A stretch of DNA of 64,000 nt. Source: Tateyamaria sp. syn59 (GTDB lineage Bacteria; Pseudomonadota; Alphaproteobacteria; Rhodobacterales; Rhodobacteraceae). The stretch's first letter is position 1. Each line of letters begins with the position of its first letter. Where the stretch lies: contig NZ_VCBA01000003.1 of NCBI RefSeq assembly GCF_007995245.1, positions 1 through 64,000 of the forward strand. Direction: 5' to 3'. Under the pieces are notes generated by a model. That model saw nothing but the letters and a program-made list of their open reading frames with translations. It made no database searches and was not told where the DNA came from. This document shows, one piece after another, positions 35,321 through 43,660 of this stretch. Both the position numbers and the translations under genes were made by a program.

Positions 35321-36145
35321 ATGCTGGATGCCGAGGTTCAGACCGAGACCGTTCTTGAGGTCAACAATATCGAAGTGATCTACAACCACGTGATCCTCGT
35401 GTTGAAGGGCGTGAGCCTGAAGGTGCCCAAGCGTGGTATCACGGCGCTGCTGGGTGGCAATGGCGCGGGTAAGACCACGACGCTCAAGGCGATTTCGGGG
35501 TTGTTGGCGAGCGAACGCGGTGAAGTGACCAAGGGGTCGATCACCTATCACGGGACCAATACGGCTGAGATGGATCCGGCTGACCTGGTGAAACGCGGCG
35601 TTGTGCAGGTGATGGAGGGGCGGCACTGCTTTGAGCACCTGACCGTCGAGGAAAACCTGATGACCGGGGCCTATACGCGCAGCGACGGTAAGGGTGCGAT
35701 CGCCGCCGATCTTGAGATGGTCTATGACTACTTCCCCCGGTTGAAAGAACGGCGGAAGTCTCAGGCGGGCTACACGTCAGGCGGCGAACAGCAGATGACC
35801 GCCATTGGCCGGGCGTTGATGTCAAAGCCCGAGACCATCCTGCTGGACGAGCCGTCGATGGGGCTCGCGCCGCAGCTTGTGGAACAGATATTTGGTATCG
35901 TGAAGTCGGTGAACGAGAACGAGGGCGTGACCTTTTTGCTGGCCGAGCAGAACACGAACGTCGCCCTGCGCTTTGCCCACTATGGCTACATTCTTGAAAG
36001 CGGGCGCGTCGTGATGGACGGCCCGGCCGCAGAGTTGCGCGAGAACCCGGATGTGAAGGAATTCTACCTCGGCATGTCAGACGAGGGGCGCAAGTCCTTC
36101 CGCGATGTGCGGTCCTATCGCCGCCGCAAGCGGTGGCTGAGCTAA
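35321..36145 (+). CDS. Liv-type ABC transporter ATP-binding protein (LivF-like)
   Basis: The 274-residue ATPase is the second nucleotide-binding subunit of the importer. Walker A is GGNGAGKTT (near 46), the signature is YTSGGEQQMTAIGRAL (near 150), and Walker B is TILLDEPSMGLAPQL. A C-terminal extension of about 25 residues (SDEGRKSFRDVRSYRRRKRW) is longer than in amino-acid LivF proteins. It follows the binding-protein gene after the stem-loop and precedes a cupin gene by 11 bases. Confidence 0.92.
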   Translation: MLDAEVQTETVLEVNNIEVIYNHVILVLKGVSLKVPKRGITALLGGNGAGKTTTLKAISGLLASERGEVTKGSITYHGTNTAEMDPADLVKRGVVQVMEGRHCFEHLTVEENLMTGAYTRSDGKGAIAADLEMVYDYFPRLKERRKSQAGYTSGGEQQMTAIGRALMSKPETILLDEPSMGLAPQLVEQIFGIVKSVNENEGVTFLLAEQNTNVALRFAHYGYILESGRVVMDGPAAELRENPDVKEFYLGMSDEGRKSFRDVRSYRRRKRWLS

Positions 36146-36156
36146 GGGAGTTTGGC

Positions 36157-36537
36157 ATGAAGCGATTTGTTCTGACCGCAGCCGCCCTGTTGATGGCGGG
36201 TACCGCCTGGGCGCAGGAGATCGCGCGTGAAGAAATCCGGCGCGCCGCCGTGCCGGGATCGGATACGATGGAGGTGGTTGTGTACCGTTTGACAGTGCCG
36301 GTCGGGGCGACAATTCCGCTGCACACGCATCCGGGTGACGAACACACAGTGGTTGTGACGGACGCGAAGGCCGAGGCGCCAAACGGCAATATCGTCGAGT
36401 TCGCTGTGGGCACGCCGCTCTACTTCCCCGAGGGGCAGGTGCATGGCGGTCTGACCAATGTGGGTGACGCGCCGATGGTGGCGATCACCACCTTTGTCGT
36501 GCGCAAGGGCGAACCGCTCACTGTTCTGGCCAACTGA
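36157..36537 (+). CDS. secreted cupin-domain protein
   Basis: The frame opens at 36133, but AAGGGAG before ATG 36157 and a clean signal peptide (MKRFVLTAAALLMAGTAWA before QEIAR) fix the start, giving 126 residues. The cupin motif PLHTHPGDEHTVVV provides three histidines and a glutamate for a metal, and a further His is in PEGQVHGGL. It is periplasmic. It lies between the transporter ATPase and the PaaK-like ligase, so it may handle the same compound; the reaction is unknown. Confidence 0.8.
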   Translation: MKRFVLTAAALLMAGTAWAQEIAREEIRRAAVPGSDTMEVVVYRLTVPVGATIPLHTHPGDEHTVVVTDAKAEAPNGNIVEFAVGTPLYFPEGQVHGGLTNVGDAPMVAITTFVVRKGEPLTVLAN

Positions 36538-36538
36538 C

Positions 36539-36826
36539 ATGGACAAGGTCGCCTGCCGCACTCCCGCCGAAGGGCGCGATGGGGTCACGAACATCCCGGC
36601 GTGGAAGTTCGATACGGTGCGCGGTGCGATCCTTGATACGCTGGCGGACGGGCCGATCAAGGCGATGACGCTGAAGGATGCGGTAGGCGAACGGCTTGAC
36701 CCGGAGACGTTGGAAAAGCTGGGCAAGCTCGGCTGGCACGTGGTGACGGTGAAACTGGAATTGGAAGTGCGGGGCGAGATCGAGCGCCTCGATGTCAAAG
36801 GTCCGCAGCAGATCAGGGCGGTATGA
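36539..36826 (+). CDS. small conserved protein, DUF6958-like
   Basis: The 95-residue cytoplasmic protein starts at ATG 36539, one base after the cupin stop codon. It contains NIPAWKFDTVRGAILDTLAD and LGWHVVTVKLELEVRGEIER, a pattern I associate with the DUF6958 group of small winged-helix-like proteins. It overlaps the next gene by ATGA, so its synthesis is coupled to the ligase. No ligand-binding motif is evident. Confidence 0.65.
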   Translation: MDKVACRTPAEGRDGVTNIPAWKFDTVRGAILDTLADGPIKAMTLKDAVGERLDPETLEKLGKLGWHVVTVKLELEVRGEIERLDVKGPQQIRAV

Positions 36827-38037
36827 AAAAGATGTTGGACAAAGTGTATTACGACGATCTGGAAACCCGCTCGTCCGACGCGCGCCATGCGGCGCAGCTT
36901 GAGGCGGTGAATGCCAATCTCGCGCGCACAGCCGCTGCCGAAGGCAGCTGCCTGCCCGAGATCGGCAAGCTGAAATACCTCGATGACCTGGCCCATCTGC
37001 CGGTTCTGCGCAAATCGGAACTGGCGAAGTGGCAGGCCGACAAGCCGCCTTTCGGTGGCATTCCGGTGTCAAACATCGCTCATGTCTTCCAGTCCCCCGG
37101 GCCGATCTATGAGCCAGGTGGGGTTGGCCACGATTGGTGGCGCATGGGCCGTTTCCTGCATGCAGCAGGTTTCGGGCCCGGCGACATTGTTCAGAATTGC
37201 TTTGGCTACCACCTAACGCCTGCGGGCATGATTTTTGAAAATGGCGCGCGGGCGGTTGGCGCGACTGTCTTGCCCGCAGGAACCGGCCAAACCGAATTGC
37301 AGGTGCAGGCCGCGCGCGATGTCGGCACGACGGCCTATGCAGGCACGCCCGACTATCTGAAAATCATCCTCGACAAAGCCGAGGAGATGGGCGTGTCCCT
37401 CAAGATCACCAAAGCGGCGGTCGGGGGCGGTGCCCTCTTCCCCTCGCTCCGACAGGAGTACAAGGACCGCGGCATAACCTGCATGCAGTCCTATGCCACG
37501 GCGGACCTTGGCAATATCGCCTACGAATCCGCAGCACTTGAAGGGATGATCGTGGACGAGGGCGTGATTGTAGAAATCGTCACCCCCGGCACCGGCGATC
37601 CGGTCGCGCCGGGCGAAGTTGGCGAGGTTGTTGTCACATCTCTCAACCCCGACTACCCCCTGATCCGTTTTGCTACGGGCGACATGAGTGCTGTCCTGCC
37701 GGGCCACAGCCCCTGCGGGCGCACCAACATGCGGATCAAGGGCTGGATGGGCCGCGCCGACCAGACGACCAAGATCAAGGGCATGTTCGTACGCCCTGAA
37801 CAGGTCGCGGCCCTTGTCGCGAAGCATGATGAGATCACCCGCGCGCGCGTCATCGCCACCCGAGAAGGCGAACAGGACGCCATGACCGTCCAGATCGAAA
37901 GCCCCAACGACACGCCCGACAACTACGCCCAGTCGATCACAGACACGCTCAAGCTCAAAGGCACGATCGAGATCCACACACCCGGCTCCCTGCCCAAAGA
38001 CGGGCTCGTAATCGAAGACCAGCGCAGCTACGACTGA
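36823..38037 (+). CDS. PaaK-like AMP-binding ligase family protein
   Basis: The 404-residue protein aligns by eye with phenylacetate-CoA ligase (residues KYLDDLAHLPVLRKSEL; ARAVGATVLPAGTGQTELQ; AYAGTPDYLKIIL; PDYPLIRFATGDMSAVLPG; KIKGMFVRPEQV). The usual SSGTTGKP loop is replaced by SPGPIYEPGG near 87-96. The C-terminal lysine normally needed for adenylation is not obvious in SLPKDGLVIEDQRSYD. It may therefore not make a CoA thioester by the standard route. It ends the transporter cluster and overlaps the previous gene by ATGA. Confidence 0.82.
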   Translation: MKKMLDKVYYDDLETRSSDARHAAQLEAVNANLARTAAAEGSCLPEIGKLKYLDDLAHLPVLRKSELAKWQADKPPFGGIPVSNIAHVFQSPGPIYEPGGVGHDWWRMGRFLHAAGFGPGDIVQNCFGYHLTPAGMIFENGARAVGATVLPAGTGQTELQVQAARDVGTTAYAGTPDYLKIILDKAEEMGVSLKITKAAVGGGALFPSLRQEYKDRGITCMQSYATADLGNIAYESAALEGMIVDEGVIVEIVTPGTGDPVAPGEVGEVVVTSLNPDYPLIRFATGDMSAVLPGHSPCGRTNMRIKGWMGRADQTTKIKGMFVRPEQVAALVAKHDEITRARVIATREGEQDAMTVQIESPNDTPDNYAQSITDTLKLKGTIEIHTPGSLPKDGLVIEDQRSYD

Positions 38038-38039
38038 TC

Positions 38040-38100
38040 CTTCATTTCGCCGTATAAACCGCGGGGGGAGGCGCAGCCGGGGGGCTGGCCCCCCTTCATC
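38040..38100. repeat. dispersed intergenic repeat with hairpin, copy 3 (minus orientation)
   Basis: GGGGGG/CCCCCC around CTGG at 38079-38094 forms the hairpin. Read on the minus strand, the flank CCCCGCGGTTTATACGGCGA then AATGAAGGAT is a diverged form of the GTATTT-AGAAGAAG flank of copies 1 and 2. It lies directly after the ligase stop and may end the transporter transcript. Confidence 0.5.
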
Positions 38101-38213
38101 GCCAGCCATCCTACGCAAACGTCATAAGGCGCAGGTGTCCTCCGCCCACGCAAACACTGGAAACCCGAGCGAAAACATAAGATAACGCCCAAGGTCCAGA
38201 AACAGGAACACAC

Positions 38214-39872
38214 GTGGCGCTTACTTCCTTCTTCCAGCCCGACGCTCCGCGCAGCGCTGTGCCGCGCATGCTGCCGATCCTCGGCTGGACGGTAGCGCTC
38301 ATTTGCCTTCTGCCGATGGTGGCGGTCGGCATTGCTGCGCTGACAGGTGGGACGGACACGGTCCAGCACCTGATCAGCACCGTGCTGGGGCGCTACACCG
38401 GCAACACGCTCCTGCTGGTGGCGCTCGTGTCCATCGGCACCTTCGCCATCGGTACCGGTGCCGCCTGGCTGGTCACCATGACACGCTTTCCTGGCGTGCG
38501 CCTGTTCGAGATCGCGCTGGTTCTGCCGCTCGCTTTCCCGGCTTACGTGCTGGCCTATGCCTACACCCACATCCTTGACCATCCCGGCATCGTACAAACG
38601 ACCTTGCGCGGCGTTATGGGCTGGGGACCACGCGACTACTGGTTCCCGGAAATCCGCTCGCTCGGCGGCGCCGCAGCCATGCTGGTGCTCGTGCTCTATC
38701 CTTACGTCTACCTGCTCAGCCGGGCCGCGTTCATCCAGCAAAGCGGCTCGACCTTCATGGCAGCGCGGGCGCTGGGGTCGCGCCCGCTCTCTGCCTTCTT
38801 CCGGGTCAGCCTGCCGCTGGCACGTCCCGCCATCGCCGCAGGCGTGCTGCTCGCGGTGATGGAGACAATCGCCGATTTCGGCACCGTTGCTTACTTCGGG
38901 GTGCAGACCTTTGCGACCGGTATCTACACCAGCTGGTTCTCCATGGGCGACCGGGCCGGGGCCGCGCAACTGGCGCTCTGCCTGCTCAGCTTCGCGCTTC
39001 TGCTCGCCGTGCTGGAGCGAACACAAAGGGGCCAGGCCAGATACCACGACCCCAGCCGCGGCCAACGCCATCACCCGCCGCTGATGCTGACTGGCTGGTC
39101 CGCCGCTGGCGCAGTCACACTTTGCAGCGTGCCGGTGTTCTTTGGCGCGTTTTTCCCGATCATTGCGCTGTTCAATATGGGCATCGGGTCGGAACAGGAC
39201 CTGCTCAGCAGCCGCTACCTCGGCTTTATCCGCAACTCTCTTGTGCTGGCGACGACCGCGGCCGGGCTGACGCTGGCGGCGGCCATCACCGTGGGGTACT
39301 ACCTGCGCAGCCGCCCCGGACGGTCCTCGACCATCGCGGCCTATATCGCGCGGCTGGGCTACGCCGTGCCGGGGGGTGTGATCGCCGTGGGTCTGCTCGT
39401 GCCTTTCGCTGCCTTCGACAACGCGCTTGATGCGTGGATGCGCGCCACCTTCGATATCTCGACCGGGCTGCTGATCACCGGGTCTATCTGGCTGCTGGTC
39501 TTCGCCTACATGGTCCGCTTCCTCGCTGCGGCTTTGGGTGCCTACGAGGGTGGTCAAGCACTGGTGCACGCCAATATGGACGCCGCCAGCCGGTCGCTGG
39601 GCAAAGGGCCCTTTGCCACCCTGCGCCGGGTCCACTTGCCGATCTTGACGCCCAGCTTGCTGACGGCCCTGCTGATCGTCTTTGTGGATGTGATGAAAGA
39701 GCTGCCTGCAACGCTGATCATGCGTCCCTTCAACTACGACACGCTCGCGGTACAAGCCTATCGCCTTGCCTCGGATGAACGGCTGAACGGGGCTGCGGTC
39801 CCAAGCCTTGTGATCGTCGCCGTTGGCCTCTTGCCCGTCATCCTGATCTGCCGGCAGGTGGGGCGCCGCTAG
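38214..39872 (+). CDS. ABC transporter permease, iron(III)/thiamine type
   Basis: A fused double permease of 552 residues with two binding-protein-dependent transport domains, each with the EAA-type loop (ARALGSRPLSAFFRVSLPLARPA near 183; SRSLGKGPFATLRRVHLPIL near 460). This FbpB/SfuB-like arrangement serves ferric iron or similar importers. The start is a GTG at 38214, after CAGGAA. Its binding protein and ATPase are not next to it, so the partner genes lie elsewhere and the substrate is inferred from family only. Confidence 0.9.
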   Translation: MALTSFFQPDAPRSAVPRMLPILGWTVALICLLPMVAVGIAALTGGTDTVQHLISTVLGRYTGNTLLLVALVSIGTFAIGTGAAWLVTMTRFPGVRLFEIALVLPLAFPAYVLAYAYTHILDHPGIVQTTLRGVMGWGPRDYWFPEIRSLGGAAAMLVLVLYPYVYLLSRAAFIQQSGSTFMAARALGSRPLSAFFRVSLPLARPAIAAGVLLAVMETIADFGTVAYFGVQTFATGIYTSWFSMGDRAGAAQLALCLLSFALLLAVLERTQRGQARYHDPSRGQRHHPPLMLTGWSAAGAVTLCSVPVFFGAFFPIIALFNMGIGSEQDLLSSRYLGFIRNSLVLATTAAGLTLAAAITVGYYLRSRPGRSSTIAAYIARLGYAVPGGVIAVGLLVPFAAFDNALDAWMRATFDISTGLLITGSIWLLVFAYMVRFLAAALGAYEGGQALVHANMDAASRSLGKGPFATLRRVHLPILTPSLLTALLIVFVDVMKELPATLIMRPFNYDTLAVQAYRLASDERLNGAAVPSLVIVAVGLLPVILICRQVGRR

Positions 39873-39917
39873 GAACACAGGCTGCCATCAACCCATGCCA
39901 AGGCAAGCGCGCGCCGC

Positions 39918-40691
39918 TCAATCACTGGGCCGCGCGCCGTCGTCCCGGGGCGGCCGACCGCCCCGCCCACCGACAAAGCTGTCCGACACCGCGCCTTTGA
40001 AGCAGCGCGGGAAGAACGGATAGGTATCGGTTGCGAAATACACATACTGGCCGTCAACCATCGTCCCGTTGCATTCATCCAGGTCGCCTGAACCCGCAAC
40101 ATACTCGTAATCCTGAACATAGGTGCCGTCATGTGCGCCCCCCGGACCCGAGGGACGGTCTCCGCTTTTCAACTGCCAGGACGATTGCATGTTAGTGCCC
40201 ATGTAGTGAATTTCGAACCCGTCTGCGGCATAGCCAAAGAGCGTGCCATCAAGCGCGCCCGTCACGGCAGAGGGGATGCCGTGATAGTGGTACATCCCGG
40301 ATGCATCCACGTGGGCGTTCTGGGCGTCCATGATCAACCCGCCAATGCCTTCGACATTCCAGCCAGAGGACGGATCGCGTGAATAGCTGCGCTCGGACGA
40401 CGGGTCGTAGTATTCCGCTGTGCCCGGGCGCAAGGGAATCCCGGTCAGCGTGATACCCGAGATTTGCACCCGGTAGGCGATGGTACCAGTTAGCTCCGGC
40501 GTCGCATCCATGCAAAAGTTGTGGTCCTGCGGCTCTACCGTGGCGCCGGGCCGCCATGTGCCGGTCTCATGGTCCGGAACGCCGTCGGATTTGATACAGC
40601 GCCGATCGCCTTCTACCGTGATGGTGACATGTGCGTGAACTGCACCGCCGGTCAAAGCCGTAAGAACGAGCGTGATGCCGAGTGTCTTCAT
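39918..40691 (-). CDS. secreted YHYH domain protein
   Basis: The 257-residue protein starts at ATG 40691, after GGAGG, with a signal peptide MKTLGITLVLTALTGGAVHA. The family signature YHYHGIPS, preceded by AQNAHVDASG, is near 150-165. Further aromatic and glycine-rich segments include LFGYAADGFEIHYM and YDYEYVAGSGDLDECNG. YHYH proteins are found in marine bacteria, and their function is not established. The C terminus is Gly/Arg/Asp-rich. It stands alone. Confidence 0.85.
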   Translation of the reverse strand: MKTLGITLVLTALTGGAVHAHVTITVEGDRRCIKSDGVPDHETGTWRPGATVEPQDHNFCMDATPELTGTIAYRVQISGITLTGIPLRPGTAEYYDPSSERSYSRDPSSGWNVEGIGGLIMDAQNAHVDASGMYHYHGIPSAVTGALDGTLFGYAADGFEIHYMGTNMQSSWQLKSGDRPSGPGGAHDGTYVQDYEYVAGSGDLDECNGTMVDGQYVYFATDTYPFFPRCFKGAVSDSFVGGRGGRPPRDDGARPSD

Positions 40692-41035
40692 GGTTGCCTC
40701 CGTGTGTGTTGATAGTTGTTCAACGGGGGCACGCGGTCTTTCTGTCGCGTCGTATCTTGGGAAAGGGGAATGGGCCGCCGCGGTGAGCGGCCGTTTGCCA
40801 ACATGGGTAGGATAACCGTTCTGCATCCGGATGAATGATTATGGTCAAGCTTTCACATCATCCGTAGCGGCGCGCCATTCCTTGGACGCGTGCCTGTGTG
40901 TCCACGGCATTGGCATGGGCAGTGTCCATTTCAAACAGTGTCAGCACAGCCGAGCCTAGTAACATCGGGCACCGGCTTTCGATAAGGCCGCGCGGTTTCG
41001 TCCGTTCCATCGTCGGTCCTGGCGGGAACGTCTGG
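40692..41035. other. intergenic region between two secreted-protein genes
   Basis: About 340 bases. The first 15 bases contain the ribosome-binding site of the YHYH gene on the minus strand. A short imperfect inverted repeat GTTGATAGTTGTTCAAC is at about 40706-40722 and could be an operator. Otherwise I see only a doubtful small frame on the minus strand (40858-41010). Confidence 0.4.
40858..41010 (-). CDS. doubtful small ORF, 50 residues
   Basis: An ATG at 41010 with AGGA six bases before it opens a 50-residue frame 25 bases downstream of the secreted-protein gene on the same strand. The sequence (MERTKPRGLIESRC, later LLGSAVLTLFEMD) shows no domain and its composition is ambiguous. It may be noise. 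Confidence 0.2.
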   Translation of the reverse strand: MERTKPRGLIESRCPMLLGSAVLTLFEMDTAHANAVDTQARVQGMARRYG

Positions 41036-41515
41036 CTATGACACGCAGTTTGCCAGTCGGACCTTCGCAACCCCTGACGTATCAAAGGCAGCAGATTGGT
41101 CATCTGCCCACAGCATCGCACCAGCCATCTCCGATCCGTCCACCGTGATCTGACGGGTGCTCGTCGTATCATCAATGTCGACAGTAAAGGCCCAGCTTGC
41201 CCCCGGTCTCACATCGTCCAGCGACAGGGATAACAGCGTGTCGCCATCCGTGACGTCAGACGTGCTGGCCGTCCCCGACACCCATTCAAGCGGCTGAAAC
41301 ACCTGGACCCCAGCCCCCGCAGGCGTGGTGTCAAAGATCAGCCCTGCGGGTGCCGCACCCAGGTCGATCTGCACGTCGAGCCGGTCCAGCGCACAGGCGC
41401 CATCGTAGTTCAGCGTAAAGCGGTCCTTGGGCGCGCCGTCGCGGAAACTGACTGTCAGATCGGCTAGGGCGAAAGACGGTGTAAGGACTGCAAGGGCAAG
41501 AATGATGGGGCGCAT
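41036..41515 (-). CDS. small secreted protein, aggregation-factor-core-like
   Basis: The 159-residue protein has a signal peptide (MRPIILALAVLTPSFALA) cut before DLTVSFRDGAPKDRF. The mature part is acidic, Thr/Ser/Asp-rich and beta-type, with AGLIFDTTPAGAGVQVFQPLEWV, and has two cysteines (ACALD and the C-terminal NCVS) that may pair. I recall similar Rhodobacteraceae proteins annotated as aggregation factor core; that label is weak. Function unknown. Confidence 0.7.
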   Translation of the reverse strand: MRPIILALAVLTPSFALADLTVSFRDGAPKDRFTLNYDGACALDRLDVQIDLGAAPAGLIFDTTPAGAGVQVFQPLEWVSGTASTSDVTDGDTLLSLSLDDVRPGASWAFTVDIDDTTSTRQITVDGSEMAGAMLWADDQSAAFDTSGVAKVRLANCVS

Positions 41516-41711
41516 GGGGTAGGTCTCCGATCAGGTCCGTATGCGGAGACGTAGCCTGCCAAACGCCCCAGACAACCGACCGCGCCCCGTCGGGCACGAG
41601 GGTGCGCCGGAACCGGTTAACACGCTCTACCGCACCGTGCGATGCGATAGCGCATTGATTTCGGGCCTGTTTCAGACGCTGATGAAGATCACGTTTAGCG
41701 TCCGAACCCCT

Positions 41712-41727
41712 TGTCCCCGCGGGGACA
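41712..41727. terminator. perfect palindrome near the end of the yghU-like gene
   Basis: TGTCCCCGCGGGGACA is an eight-pair perfect inverted repeat without a loop, nine bases past the stop of the minus-strand GST gene. It has no U-run. It may act as a terminator or as a protein-binding site. Confidence 0.4.
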
Positions 41728-41735
41728 CATCGCCA

Positions 41736-42611
41736 TCAGGCGTCTTTGGGCGCAATCTTGTCCTGGGTCTGTGTGTCGAAATCCGACGCATCATGGCGGT
41801 TGTGCAGCTGCAACTCCGGCTCGCCAAATGCCCGGTTCACCATCCGTCCCCGCAGCGTCGCAGGCCGTTCGTCGATCTTCTTGGCCCAGGCCATGACATT
41901 GGTGTAGCTCTCCACATCCAGGAACTCCGCCGCGCTGTAGAGACGGCCCAGGCAAAGCTGCCCATACCACGGCCAGATCGCCATGTCCGCGATGGAATAG
42001 TCGTCACCCGCGATGAACGGCTTCTCCGCCAGTTCGCGGTCCAGCACGTCAAGCTGCCGCTTGCTCTCCATCGCATAGCGGTTGATCGGGTACTCGAATT
42101 TTTCGGGCGCATAGGCATAGAAGTGGCCGAACCCGCCGCCCAGAAACGGCGCCGATCCCATTTGCCACATTAGCCAGTTGAGCGTTTCCGTTCGCGTGGG
42201 GCCGGAGGCTGGGAGAAACTTGCTGAATTTCTCTGCCAGGTGGATCAGGATCGAACCGCTTTCGAAAACGCGCAGCTCTTCCTCACCCGACCGGTCGATG
42301 AGCGCCGGGATCTTTGAATTTGGGTTTGCCCCTACAAAGCCCGAGCCGAACTGGTCGCCTTCCCCGATGTCGATCAGCCAGGCATCGTATTCCGCGTCGG
42401 AGATACCCGCCTCCAACAGTTCTTCGAACAGCATCGTCACTTTCACACCGTTGGGCGTGGCCAGCGAGTAAAGCTGGAACGGATGCTTCCCAACGGGCAG
42501 GTCCTTATCGTGAGTGGGCCCCGCGATGGGGCGGTTGATCGAGGCGAACTTGCCCCCGGACTCTGCATCCCAGGTCCATTTTGCGGGGGGCGTGTAGGTG
42601 GGATCGCTCAT
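41736..42611 (-). CDS. yghU: glutathione S-transferase, YghU type (disulfide-bond oxidoreductase)
   Basis: The 291-residue protein matches the Nu-class GST YghU, which has glutathione-dependent disulfide reductase activity. Recognisable parts are HPFQLYSLATPNGVKVTMLFEELLE (thioredoxin-like domain, with TPNG as the active loop), NPNSKIPALIDRSG, and the helical domain with MGSAPFLGGGFGHFY and DDYSIADMAIWPWYG. The start is ATG 42611; the longer frame to 42695 overlaps the noncoding gap. It lies 89 bases downstream of the LysR gene on the same strand. Confidence 0.92.
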   Translation of the reverse strand: MSDPTYTPPAKWTWDAESGGKFASINRPIAGPTHDKDLPVGKHPFQLYSLATPNGVKVTMLFEELLEAGISDAEYDAWLIDIGEGDQFGSGFVGANPNSKIPALIDRSGEEELRVFESGSILIHLAEKFSKFLPASGPTRTETLNWLMWQMGSAPFLGGGFGHFYAYAPEKFEYPINRYAMESKRQLDVLDRELAEKPFIAGDDYSIADMAIWPWYGQLCLGRLYSAAEFLDVESYTNVMAWAKKIDERPATLRGRMVNRAFGEPELQLHNRHDASDFDTQTQDKIAPKDA

Positions 42612-42700
42612 GTCGGTGGCCTTTCGGTTCAAGTGTGACGGCAAGGTATTCCCCGCAGGGACACACGCAAGGGGGCGGGCTGTGCCGTGGCGCACAGGCC

Positions 42701-43564
42701 TCAGTCAGGCAGCAGCGTCCCAAGCATCGGATGCGGAAAGCTGCGCTGCGTCGTGACAGCGTAAAACGTGTCGGCGATGCCTGTGTCGAACGGGGCCGTG
42801 ACCAGCTGACCCGAGGCAATCTCGTCGGCCAGAACGATGTCGGGCGCGAGCGCAAGGCCGATGCCTTCGCGCGCGAGCAGGCGCACCATGGCCATGTCGT
42901 CCACGTCCGCGACAATGCGGGGCTGCAGGCCCAGACGGGCGGTTAGACGGTTGAACCCGGTGCGGATCGCACTTTCGGTGGGGACAATGACGGGCTCTGA
43001 ATTAAGTAATGATATCAGTGATTTGTGCTGCATTCGATGCGGAGCGCCGTGCAAGCTGACGGCGTGACCAGCCAGGCGATGGGCGATGAAATCGGAGCCC
43101 GCGGCACTGGTCGGGGCATCGGTGGTCAGCACAACGTCAAGCGCCAGTTCTGACAGCGACCGGAGCAGTGGTGTATTTTGCCCCGATTTCAATACGATAT
43201 CGACCTCCGGGTGATCGAGGATAGGGCGCAAGAACTGCATCTGGAAGTTCCGCGACAGGGTGGACAGCGCGCCCACGCGCAATGGCGGCGCGTGGGCCGC
43301 GCTGCGGTTCAGCGTCTCCATCAATTCTTGCCCGGTGCCAAAGATGCGGTCGGCGTGGTCGAGAGCGATGCGCCCGACTTCCGTCAGCTTTAGCTGGCGC
43401 CCCACGCGGTCAAAGAGTGCATGGCCTAGCCGCGCCTCTAGCGCTTTGATTTGTGTGGATAAAGCGGACTGAGACAGGTTCAGCTTTTCGGCGGCACGGG
43501 TCAGGTTGCCCTCATGCGCGACGGCCCGGAAATAGCGGAGGTGATGATAGTTCAGTGTGTCCAT
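42701..43564 (-). CDS. LysR family transcriptional regulator
   Basis: The 287-residue LysR protein has the N-terminal winged helix (LNYHHLRYFRAVAHEGNLTRAAEKLNLSQSALSTQIKALE). The co-inducer domain starts PPLRVGALSTLSRNF. The N terminus NYHHLRYF resembles the NhaR-like branch. Its ATG faces the sbtA-like gene across 96 bases, the usual arrangement for a LysR protein that controls its neighbour and itself. The likely signal is bicarbonate or ion status, by context only. Confidence 0.9.
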   Translation of the reverse strand: MDTLNYHHLRYFRAVAHEGNLTRAAEKLNLSQSALSTQIKALEARLGHALFDRVGRQLKLTEVGRIALDHADRIFGTGQELMETLNRSAAHAPPLRVGALSTLSRNFQMQFLRPILDHPEVDIVLKSGQNTPLLRSLSELALDVVLTTDAPTSAAGSDFIAHRLAGHAVSLHGAPHRMQHKSLISLLNSEPVIVPTESAIRTGFNRLTARLGLQPRIVADVDDMAMVRLLAREGIGLALAPDIVLADEIASGQLVTAPFDTGIADTFYAVTTQRSFPHPMLGTLLPD

Positions 43565-43572
43565 ACATTGAG

Positions 43573-43604
43573 AATATAGAACGATAAGGCGCAATAGTTA
43601 TATT
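43573..43604. promoter_or_regulatory. inverted repeat in the lysR-sbtA divergent region
   Basis: AATATA (43573-43578) and TATATT (43599-43604) form a 6-bp inverted repeat 20 bases apart in an A/T-rich stretch, inside the 96-base gap. LysR proteins often bind T-rich inverted repeats here. It is only a candidate, since A/T-rich sequence makes such matches common. Confidence 0.35.
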
Positions 43605-43660
43605 TTTTATCCGACACGTGCCCCGCTACTTCGTCCTCCAGACCCAAGGAGAGGCGAGTC

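Noticed and set aside
38028-39878. 616-residue open frame on the minus strand
   Set aside because: Antisense shadow of the double permease gene; Gln/Arg/His-rich with no domain.
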